DNA of 64,000 nt, taken from Actinacidiphila rubida (GTDB lineage Bacteria > Actinomycetota > Actinomycetes > Streptomycetales > Streptomycetaceae). Positions within the stretch are counted from its first letter, which is position 1; the number at the start of each line of letters is the position of its first letter. The translations under genes and the position numbers were made by a program. Under the pieces are notes generated by a model, which saw nothing but the letters and a program-made list of their open reading frames with translations, did no database searches and was not told where the DNA came from. The stretch is taken from contig NZ_FODD01000003.1 in assembly GCF_900110255.1 (NCBI RefSeq), forward strand, positions 170,463-234,462, in the 5' to 3' direction. Below, piece by piece: positions 22,649 to 31,353 of this stretch.

Positions 22649-23044
22649 ATGGAACCGGTGCCGGCGGCGCTGCTGGCCGCGCTGGCGGGCGGAGCGGGGA
22701 CCGCGGCGGGACAGCAGGCGTGGGAGGCCCTGCGCGCCCTGGTGCTGCGGCCCTTCCGGCGCGGTGCGTCGGGGGCGGACGCCGTGACCGCGCTCGCCGA
22801 GGCGCCGGGCGACGGCGCGCGGGCCGAACGGCTCGCCGCGGCACTCGCGGCGCGGGCCGCGCAGGACCCCGAGTTCGCCCAGGCCATGCGGGCGTGGCTG
22901 CGGGTGGCCGAAGGCGCGGCGGACGGTCCGTCCGAGGCCCGCAACACCGTCAGCGGCGGGACCCAGAGCGCGGTGGTGCAGGCGCGCGACATCCACGGCG
23001 GCGTGTCCTTCCGCCTGCCGCCTGAGCCGCCCCGGAGCGCCTGA
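22649..23044 (+). CDS. Candidate Bell-type effector with C-terminal shared motif
   Basis: A 131-residue protein. Residues 1-90 are mostly Ala-rich helix: a hydrophobic amphipathic start (AALLAALAGGAGTAAGQQAWEAL), then RPFRRGA and two more helices ending AWLRVAEG. Residues 98-121 are RN..SG....VVQARDIHGGVSF, matching the N-terminal motif of the NLR on the other strand. This order, a helical domain plus terminal motif, is what Bell-domain effectors of bacterial amyloid-motif systems look like, analogous to fungal HeLo/HET-S proteins. It may become membrane-active when the motif is templated. The start ATG at 22649 follows a G-rich ribosome site. Family assignment is inference; the shared motif is direct observation. 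Confidence 0.65.
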   Translation: MEPVPAALLAALAGGAGTAAGQQAWEALRALVLRPFRRGASGADAVTALAEAPGDGARAERLAAALAARAAQDPEFAQAMRAWLRVAEGAADGPSEARNTVSGGTQSAVVQARDIHGGVSFRLPPEPPRSA

Positions 23045-23089
23045 GCACCCCGTGCGGGCCGGGCTGACCTCGGGGTGCCGGCAGGAGTG

Positions 23090-23137
23090 GTGTCGGGGCG
23101 GTGTCCGGGGCGCTGTCCGGGGCGGTGTCAGAGGGCG
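23090..23137. repeat. 12-bp tandem repeat
   Basis: Units of GTGTCCGGGGCG repeat about four times with small changes (the first is one base short, the third begins CTGTC, and the last is diverged) just before the DUF2797 gene. It falls between co-oriented genes. It may be slippage DNA. Confidence 0.55.
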
Positions 23138-23154
23138 CGGGTAGCGTCGGCGGG

Positions 23155-24075
23155 GTGAGTGCGCGTACGGGGACGGGCGGATGGCGGGCCGCCGGGATGG
23201 GCTGGCCCGGGGGCGAGGCCGTCATGGAGTGGGCGCCCGCGGGGGCGGCCCGGCGGAAGGGCAGGGCCAGCGGCCTGGAGCTGGGGGCGGCGCTGGGATT
23301 CCGTGTGGGCGAGGACCGGCGGTGCCTGGGCGTGTGGCGGGCCGGGCGGCGGGTGAGGTGCGCGCAGGACGCGGAGCTGGCGCCCGAGGCGCGCTCCGGG
23401 CAGTGCGCGTCCTGCGCCGCCCTCGACCGTTCCAGCTCCATCGCGGCCGACACCCGGCCGGAGGACCCGCGCACCTTCGCCGTCTATCTGGCGCACCACG
23501 GCACGGCCGTGAAGGTCGGCATCACCGGCGCGGAGCGCGGCATCGCGCGGCTGCTCGAACAGGGCGCCCTGGCCTCGCTGTTCCTGTCCGCCGGCACCCT
23601 GATGTCCGCCCGCCGCACCGAGCACCTGCTCGGCGCCGCGCTCGGGCTGCCCGACCGGGTGGCCGCCGAGCGCAAGCGGGACGCCCGGCGGCGTCCCGGC
23701 ACCGCCGGCGCGCGCGCCGCGGAACTCCTCGACCTCGCCGCCCGCGTCCGCGCGCTGCCCGACTGGCCGCCGGCCGGCCAGCAGCCGCGCGACCCGCACG
23801 TCACCGACCACACCGCGGCGTACGGCCTGCCGGACGAGGGCGTCCAGCCGCGGGCCGCCGTCGCGCCGCTGCGGCCCGGTGCCACGCTCACCGCGCGGAT
23901 CGCCTGCCGCGTGGCCACCGACCTCTACCTCGACGCTCCCGGCGGCCCCGTCCTCCTCGACACGCGCCTGCTCGCCGGCTGGTCCCTGCACCCCGCCCCG
24001 CCGGAGGCCGTGTTCACGGCCGCGACGCAGCCGTTGACGATCCGCCCGCGGCACGACGCCGACCCGCTGTTCTGA
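23155..24075 (+). CDS. DUF2797 protein
   Basis: A 306-residue DUF2797 family member. A Cys-containing N-terminal part (RRVRCAQDAEL..SGQCASCAALDRS) resembles a treble-clef zinc site; the core is TFAVYLAHHGTAVKVGITGAERG..RLLEQGA, with the VYLA/KVGIT pattern related to GIY-YIG folds. The role of the family is unknown; nucleic-acid processing has been proposed from the fold. The GTG at 23155 gives the longest plausible protein; an internal ATG at 23224 is an alternative. It is co-oriented with the small motif gene, 110 bases downstream, but is a core Streptomyces gene and may be unrelated. Confidence 0.75.
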   Translation: MSARTGTGGWRAAGMGWPGGEAVMEWAPAGAARRKGRASGLELGAALGFRVGEDRRCLGVWRAGRRVRCAQDAELAPEARSGQCASCAALDRSSSIAADTRPEDPRTFAVYLAHHGTAVKVGITGAERGIARLLEQGALASLFLSAGTLMSARRTEHLLGAALGLPDRVAAERKRDARRRPGTAGARAAELLDLAARVRALPDWPPAGQQPRDPHVTDHTAAYGLPDEGVQPRAAVAPLRPGATLTARIACRVATDLYLDAPGGPVLLDTRLLAGWSLHPAPPEAVFTAATQPLTIRPRHDADPLF

Positions 24076-24117
24076 CGCGGCCGGTCCCGCGGCCGCCCGG
24101 GCCGGTGGCACACCGGG

Positions 24118-25659
24118 TCAGTCCGCCAGCAGGTGCCGGCGGACGGACGCCATCGCCCGCCGGGCCGCGGCACGGGTCTCGCCGGTGTGGTCGAGAACCT
24201 CGAAGCCGTGCTGGGCGAGGCGCAGTTCGAGGACCTCCAGGGGGATGGACGCGCGGCGCGCGGCGGCGAGGAACGCGTCGACGGTCGCGGCGATCTCGGG
24301 GAGTTCGAGGCCCGGGCGCGTGAGGACCAGGGGGAGGGCCCCGGCCGTGCCGAGGGCGTCGGCCGGGCGGAAACGCCCCGCGGGCAGGCCCCAGTTGGGC
24401 AGCGGCGCGAGGACGGGATAGGAGAACGCGGCGCAGCGCAGCCACGGCGGCGGCGCGGCCAGCCAGTCCGCGGACAGCAGGCCGCCGGCCGACAGGAACC
24501 ACAGCGCCACGCGGTCCGCGTCGACGCGGGGATCGGCGCGGACGGTGTCGACGGCCGCGGCGACGTCCGCGGCGGCGGTGGGGAACGAGGACAGGTCGTG
24601 CAGCCGGTGGTCCAGGGTGACGCCGACCAGGCCCAGGGAGGCGGCGTGACGGGCGTGGCCGAGGAACAGGGGCGTGTCGCGCGGGGTCGGCCGGCGGTCG
24701 GCCGGGACCGGGCCGCCGTGGACGAACACGACGGCGGGGCGCGGCTCCTGGGCGTCCGGCAGATGGAGGTCCACCCGCCCGACCCGCTCGCGCGGGCACT
24801 CGGGCACGTCCAGCAGAAACGTCCCCGGCGGCGCGGACGCGGCGTCCCTGCGTTCCGGGACCGCGAGTTCGCGGCCCTCGCCCGCGGCCGCCGCGAGCAG
24901 GACACCCGCCAGCTCCGCGGGGTGGGACAGCATCGGCCAGTGACCGGACGCGAGGTCGAACAGGCGGGCACGGCGCTCGATCAGCGTCGCGATGCGCGGA
25001 TCGCCCATGCCGGCGAGGAGTTCGACGAGCGCGATGCTCGTGCCGTTCGCCGTGCACAGCACGCCGGTCGACGGCACCGCGTCCACCGCGCCGGTCAGCC
25101 GCAGCGGTTGCGTGAGGGTCCGCACGGGCTGCGGTACCGCCCGCGCCAGGAGGCGTTCCGCCGCGGCGGCCGGGACGCCGTCCTGACTGCCCCACCGCTG
25201 CAGGTCGCCCGCGGCGGGCGGCGCGAGGACGTCGCCGGTCAGACGGTCGCGCAGCGACTGGTCGGGGACGAGGGCGAGCGGCGGGTCGCCGTCGCGGGGG
25301 AGACCGGCGTCCAGGTGGACGACGCGGGCGACGCGGTCCGGGCGGCGGTCGGCCGCGCCGAGTGCGGGGTGGATGCCGTAGCCGTGGCCGACGAGCACGA
25401 CGGGGTGCGCGGGGGCGGCGGGGGGCCCGTCGTGTGCGTCGAGCGCTTCGAGCGCGGCCAGGACGTCGGCGATGTGCGTCTCCAGGTCCGCGTCGGGGTC
25501 GGGCGACAGCTGCACGGGGTGGGCGTGGCCGCCCGACTCCCGCAGTGTCACGGCCAGTTCGTCCCACACCCAGGCGGTGGTGTGGAGCTCGGGCACCAGC
25601 ACGAAGACGGGCGCGGCGGCTGGTGCGGGTGCGGGAACGGACGGGGGTGCAGGGCTCAT
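24118..25659 (-). CDS. Fusion of two alpha/beta-hydrolase domains, first one degenerate
   Basis: A 513-residue protein. Domain 1 (about 17-265) resembles MhpC/salicylate esterase-type hydrolases: FVLVPELHTTAWVWDEL, then GHGYG at 91-95 where the nucleophile elbow should be G-x-S-x-G, and the terminal LASGHWPMLSHPAEL with its His. Residue 93 is Gly, so domain 1 lacks the nucleophile Ser. Domain 2 (about 275-513) has HGG (314-316) as oxyanion hole, WFLSAGG with Ser390, and a late QHGFEVLDHT His: it looks active. The ATG at 25659 is preceded by GAGGAG. It is divergent from and probably controlled by the MerR gene. Confidence 0.85.
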   Translation of the reverse strand: MSPAPPSVPAPAPAAAPVFVLVPELHTTAWVWDELAVTLRESGGHAHPVQLSPDPDADLETHIADVLAALEALDAHDGPPAAPAHPVVLVGHGYGIHPALGAADRRPDRVARVVHLDAGLPRDGDPPLALVPDQSLRDRLTGDVLAPPAAGDLQRWGSQDGVPAAAAERLLARAVPQPVRTLTQPLRLTGAVDAVPSTGVLCTANGTSIALVELLAGMGDPRIATLIERRARLFDLASGHWPMLSHPAELAGVLLAAAAGEGRELAVPERRDAASAPPGTFLLDVPECPRERVGRVDLHLPDAQEPRPAVVFVHGGPVPADRRPTPRDTPLFLGHARHAASLGLVGVTLDHRLHDLSSFPTAAADVAAAVDTVRADPRVDADRVALWFLSAGGLLSADWLAAPPPWLRCAAFSYPVLAPLPNWGLPAGRFRPADALGTAGALPLVLTRPGLELPEIAATVDAFLAAARRASIPLEVLELRLAQHGFEVLDHTGETRAAARRAMASVRRHLLAD

Positions 25660-25700
25660 GGGACGTCTCCTCGCCGCGCGGCGGCTCCGCGCTCGCGGGT

Positions 25701-25731
25701 ACCGTAGGAACTCCCCCTGAGGGAGGTTCAA
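25701..25731. promoter_or_regulatory. MerR-type promoter with operator palindrome
   Basis: On the minus strand TTGAAC (25731-25726) and TACGGT (25706-25701) are separated by 19 bases, the over-long spacer typical of MerR-controlled promoters. The spacer holds the palindrome GAACTCCC..GGGAGGTTC (25708-25729). It drives the hydrolase gene and sits directly before the regulator start on the plus strand, so autoregulation is likely. Confidence 0.75.
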
Positions 25732-25734
25732 GCC

Positions 25735-26652
25735 GTGGCCGCTGACGGCACCTGGAGCATCGGCGAACTCGCCGCGCGGGCGGGGACGACCGTCAAGACG
25801 GTGCGCTTCTACTCGGAGCAGGGCTTGTTGCCCGAGGCGGCGCGCAGCATCGGCGGCCATCGGCGGTACTGGCCCGAGGCGCTGGGGCGGCTGGCGACGA
25901 TCCGCTCGCTGCGGGCGCTGGACCTGCCGGTCGCCGAGGTGCGACGCGTGCTGGAGCGCGACGAGCTCGACGGCCCCCTGGAGGACGCCGTCGCACGGCA
26001 GTTGGGGCAGGTGGGAGAGCAACTGGCCGCTCTGCGCTGGCGGGAGGCGGCGCTGCGGCTGCTGCACGAGTGCGGGCCGGCCGAACGCGCCGAGCGGCTG
26101 CGGCTGGTGGGCGCGGTGACGGCACCGCCCAGCACGGACGTGATCGCCCGCTTCTGGCGGCGCTGGCTGCCGGCGCGGATGCCGCGGGCGGCGGTGGCGC
26201 TCGTCCTGGAGCGGACGGTGCCGCAGATTCCGGCGGACCCCACGCCGGAGCAGGTGCTCGCGTTCGCGCGGCTGCACGCGATGACGCGGGGCGAGTGCGA
26301 GGGCGGCGACCGCGGGCAGCCGGCGGCGCACCGCTCCGGCCGCGGGTTCCGCCCCGCGGTGCTGTACGCCGGGCTCGACGAGGCGTACGCGCTGGCCGCG
26401 CCGGCGGTGCGGGCCGGGCGGGCGCCGGGGGGTGGTGACGCGCTCGACTGCTTCGTGGCCGCGTACGCCGCGGCGGGCGGCGGTGCCCGCGACACGGCGG
26501 CGTTCCGCCGCGGGCTGGGGCCCGTGCTGGCCGCGGATCCGCGGATCGACCGCTACTGGGACCTGGTCGCGGAGATCGCCGGGCCCGGCGAGGTGACGCC
26601 AGGCGCGGCGCACGCCTGGCTCGTCGCCGCGCTTGCCGTTCCCCTCGGGTAA
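25735..26652 (+). CDS. MerR-family regulator
   Basis: A 305-residue regulator. The N-terminal winged HTH is WSIGELAARAGTTVKTVRFYSEQGLLPEA, followed by GGHRRYWPEALGRL and a coiled-coil helix. The long C-terminus (about 130-305) has no metal-binding Cys pattern and should be an effector-binding domain for a larger ligand. The GTG at 25735 lies six bases after the operator palindrome, so the transcript leader is very short or absent. The divergent hydrolase is the probable target. Effector unknown. Confidence 0.85.
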   Translation: MAADGTWSIGELAARAGTTVKTVRFYSEQGLLPEAARSIGGHRRYWPEALGRLATIRSLRALDLPVAEVRRVLERDELDGPLEDAVARQLGQVGEQLAALRWREAALRLLHECGPAERAERLRLVGAVTAPPSTDVIARFWRRWLPARMPRAAVALVLERTVPQIPADPTPEQVLAFARLHAMTRGECEGGDRGQPAAHRSGRGFRPAVLYAGLDEAYALAAPAVRAGRAPGGGDALDCFVAAYAAAGGGARDTAAFRRGLGPVLAADPRIDRYWDLVAEIAGPGEVTPGAAHAWLVAALAVPLG

Positions 26653-26722
26653 GGGGTGCGGCCGGTGCGCAGGGGGCGCGGGGCGCCCGTCGGGCCGGGC
26701 GCTGCCGGTCGTCGCCTCTGGG

Positions 26723-26992
26723 TCAGGCGCCCTCGTCGAGGAGGAGGCGGATGAGTTCGCGCTGCGGGTGGGTGAGTTGGGGGTCGGCGCAGTGGACGGT
26801 GCGGGCGTCGACGGTGATGTCGTAGCTGTAGCCGTCGGGGGTGGGGGCCTGCGGGGGGCCGGGGGCCAGCGCGGCTTCCGCGAGGGCGTGGAGGTGGCCC
26901 GCGTCCGGGCGGCCGGCGGTGTCGAGCGCGGCGTGGGCCGGAATGCCGCTGAAGCCGCCGGAGCGGACCACCTCGATACGCATACGCGTCAC
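26723..26992 (-). CDS. Emfourin-type inhibitor of the adjacent M4 protease
   Basis: An 89-residue protein with MRIEVVRSGGFSGIPAHAALDT near the start and TVDARTVHCADPQLTHPQRELIRLLL at the end, the pattern of emfourins, small proteins that inhibit protealysin-like M4 metallopeptidases. It follows the M4 gene with a GTGA overlap (GTG at 26992); the ATG at 26983 is an alternative start. Translational coupling would keep inhibitor and enzyme in proportion. Cytosolic by lack of signal. Confidence 0.8.
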   Translation of the reverse strand: MTRMRIEVVRSGGFSGIPAHAALDTAGRPDAGHLHALAEAALAPGPPQAPTPDGYSYDITVDARTVHCADPQLTHPQRELIRLLLDEGA

Positions 26993-28104
26993 GCCTCCTG
27001 GGTCTGCTCGCCCGGCTGCTGGCGGGGCACCGCGGAACCGGGCGCGGGGGTCACACCGACCTGCTGCCAGGCCGAGGCGACCGCGCGGGACTGGTCCCCT
27101 TCACCGTAACGCGCGGTGGCCGCCGCCACCGTGGCCGCCGCGAAGTCCGCGAACTGCGCGCGCGTGGAGAGCGAGCCGCCGGTCAGCGTGTCGTACCAGA
27201 TCTGGCCGGCCTGCTCCCAGGCGTGGCCGCCGATCGCCGCCGCGGCCAGGTAGAACGCCCGGTTGGGGATGCCGGAGTTGAGGTGCACACCGCCGTTGTC
27301 CTCCGAGGTGGAGACGTAGCCGCTCATCGAGCCGGGCTGCGGGTCCTTGCCGAGGTTCGGGTCGTCGTACGCCGTGCCGGGGGCCTTCATCGAGCGCAGC
27401 GCCTCGCCGTGCACGCCGGGCGCGAGGAGCCCGGCGCCGATGAGCCAGTCCGCCTGCTCGGCGGTCTGCCCGAGGCTGTACTGCTTGATCAGGCTGCCGA
27501 AGACGTCCGAGACGGACTCGTTGAGCGCGCCGGACTGCCCGAAGTAGTCCAGGTTGGCGCTGTACTGCGTGACGCCGTGGGTCAGCTCGTGGCCGATGAC
27601 GTCGACGGGGAGCGTGAAGTCGAGGAAGATCCGGCCGTCGCCGTCCCCGAACACCATCTGCTCGCCGTTCCAGAACGCGTTGTTGTAGTCCTTGAGGTAG
27701 TGGACGCTGGCGACCAGCGGCAGCCCCTTCCCGTCGACGGAATGGCGGCCGTACGCCTTCAGGTACGTCTCGAACGTCGCGCCGAGGCCGTCGTAGGCCC
27801 GGTTGACGCTGCCGTCCTTCGAGGGCTTCGCACCCTCCTCGCGGACGGTGGTGCCGGGCAGCGTGTCGAGGTGCGCGGCGTCGTGGATGGTGCGCCGTGG
27901 CCCGTCCGACGGGCCGGCGGCCGGAACGCCCGTCGGACGGGCCGCGGCCAGGGTGGGGCCGATCACCGTGGTCAGCCGCCGGCGGGTGCGCTCCCGCGCG
28001 TCGTGCTCCAGGGTGCGGCGAGCGTACGCGGAGAGCGTGGCGTCGCCGGAGCGGGCGAGGGCGTCGAGGACGTGAGGCGGCACGATCGTGCAGAAAACTC
28101 CCAT
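26989..28104 (-). CDS. Protealysin-like M4 metalloprotease
   Basis: A 371-residue thermolysin-fold enzyme. Zn ligands H172 and H176 with catalytic E173 (HELTH), and E196 in NESVSD, are intact; GVHLNSGIPN carries the substrate His. The N-terminal CTIVPPHVLDAL is the short protealysin-type propeptide start, rather than the long FTP/PepSY prosequence of secreted M4 enzymes. There is no signal peptide, as in protealysin, whose export route is unclear. An emfourin gene overlaps its end. Confidence 0.93.
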   Translation of the reverse strand: MGVFCTIVPPHVLDALARSGDATLSAYARRTLEHDARERTRRRLTTVIGPTLAAARPTGVPAAGPSDGPRRTIHDAAHLDTLPGTTVREEGAKPSKDGSVNRAYDGLGATFETYLKAYGRHSVDGKGLPLVASVHYLKDYNNAFWNGEQMVFGDGDGRIFLDFTLPVDVIGHELTHGVTQYSANLDYFGQSGALNESVSDVFGSLIKQYSLGQTAEQADWLIGAGLLAPGVHGEALRSMKAPGTAYDDPNLGKDPQPGSMSGYVSTSEDNGGVHLNSGIPNRAFYLAAAAIGGHAWEQAGQIWYDTLTGGSLSTRAQFADFAAATVAAATARYGEGDQSRAVASAWQQVGVTPAPGSAVPRQQPGEQTQEA

Positions 28105-28225
28105 GCGCGCAATGTGGCACTTGCCCTACGCATTGTCACGAGTTGCGGCCATGATCCACGAAAAGGAGCGAATGGTCACTCTTTGTGTGGACGGTCCGCC
28201 CGGACCCGTCCGTCTTGCATACTGA

Positions 28226-30178
<1,953 letters not shown>

Positions 30179-30230
30179 TCACCCCGGCGGGTCCCGCGGA
30201 GTCGCGGATCCGCCGATCGCCGAACCTCCG

Positions 30231-30270
30231 CCGCGACCGGGGCGGGCCGTACGGTCCGCCCCGGTCGCGG
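30231..30270 (+). terminator. Strong terminator after leuA
   Basis: CCGCGACCGGGGCGG (30231-30245) pairs perfectly with CCGCCCCGGTCGCGG (30256-30270) around a 10-base loop, 53 bases after the leuA stop. No U tract follows, usual for this group. Confidence 0.8.
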
Positions 30271-30444
30271 CCCCGGTCACCGGCCCGCCCACGCTCGGCT
30301 GAATTGCCCCCGTACGCGGTACTGACCGCGCGCCGGATGTGTGGCTAACATCACGGCAGTACGGCACCGTTGCCGGAGGCGTTTCGCGCGCGTGCGGCCA
30401 CAGGCAGGGTGCGTACCGGGACGTAGCCGGCCGGAGGGTGCAGC

Positions 30445-31155
30445 GTGATGAAGCTGGGGCTGTGTATCTGGGGAGTGCGCACCGCATGGCGCACCGAGGA
30501 CGACGGCGAGTTCTACTGCTCCGACTGCGGCGGCGACCGCGCCTACCACCGCAGAACCGGCACCCGCAGGCTGACCGTGCTCAACGTCCCGCTGCTCACC
30601 CGCGGCCCGGCCGGCACCGTCATCGAGTGCACCGCCTGCCACCGGCAGTTCGGCGCCGAGGTGCTGCTGCGGCCCACCACCACCCGCTTCTCGGCGATGC
30701 TCAGGGACGCCGTGCACACCATCGCGCTGGCCGTCCTCACCGCCGGCGGCGCGACCGGGCGGGCCGCCCGCGAGGCCGCGGTCGGCGCGGTCCGCTCGGC
30801 GGGCTTCAGCGACTGCACCGAGGACCAGCTGCTCGGCCTGCTCGCGGCGATCGTCGCCGACGAGGGCCGGTTCCGCCGCTCCGAGGAACTCGGCCCCGAC
30901 TCCTTCGCCGAGGCCGTCGACGGCTGCGGCAGCTGGCTGTCCATCGAGCTCCACGAGGCCCTCGAACCGCTCGCCGACCACCTGCTCACCCAGGGCCGTG
31001 AGCGGGTCCTGCTGCAGGGCGCGCACATCGCCCTCGCCGACGGCCCCTACCTGCCGGCCGAGCGCGAGGTGCTGGAGGCCATCGGCCGCTGCCTGTCGCT
31101 GCACACCGACGAGATCGACCGGCTGCTGACGGCCGCCGCGGCCACGGCGTCCTGA
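30445..31155 (+). CDS. TerB-like protein with N-terminal zinc ribbon
   Basis: A 236-residue protein. The first 70 residues hold two CxxC pairs (YCSDCGG and IECTACHRQFG), a zinc-ribbon. The rest is helical and resembles the TerB/DjlA-like fold: ALAVLTAGGATGRAAREAAVGAVRSAGF and GAHIALADGPYLPAEREVLEAIGRCL. TerB domains are linked to tellurite resistance and membrane-stress complexes, but single proteins of this type have no defined job. The GTG at 30445 abuts an ATG at 30448; GGAGG lies upstream. It is monocistronic between terminators. Confidence 0.75.
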   Translation: MMKLGLCIWGVRTAWRTEDDGEFYCSDCGGDRAYHRRTGTRRLTVLNVPLLTRGPAGTVIECTACHRQFGAEVLLRPTTTRFSAMLRDAVHTIALAVLTAGGATGRAAREAAVGAVRSAGFSDCTEDQLLGLLAAIVADEGRFRRSEELGPDSFAEAVDGCGSWLSIELHEALEPLADHLLTQGRERVLLQGAHIALADGPYLPAEREVLEAIGRCLSLHTDEIDRLLTAAAATAS

Positions 31156-31217
31156 CCGCGGCCACGGCGGCGTCACGGCGTCCGCACCGCGGACCCGCCC
31201 GGCACGACCGGTCCCGC

Positions 31218-31233
31218 TACTCCCGGGGGAGTA
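31218..31233. promoter_or_regulatory. Perfect palindrome upstream of the MMPL operon
   Basis: TACTCCC-GG-GGGAGTA is a perfect dyad 121 bases before the MMPL start. A half-like GGAGTA recurs at about 31255. NarL-type response regulators bind such palindromes, and the gene pair 33765-35755 downstream encodes one, so autoregulation of the MMPL-kinase-regulator cluster is plausible. Confidence 0.55.
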
Positions 31234-31353
31234 CCGCGCCCTCGGTGAACCCCGCGGAGTAGCGCGCGTCTCGGCCGTCCGCGCGACGCGGGCGGCCCCC
31301 TTCCGACGGGACGCTGGTGAACGTCTCACCAGCCGATCCCCAGGAGCCACGCG

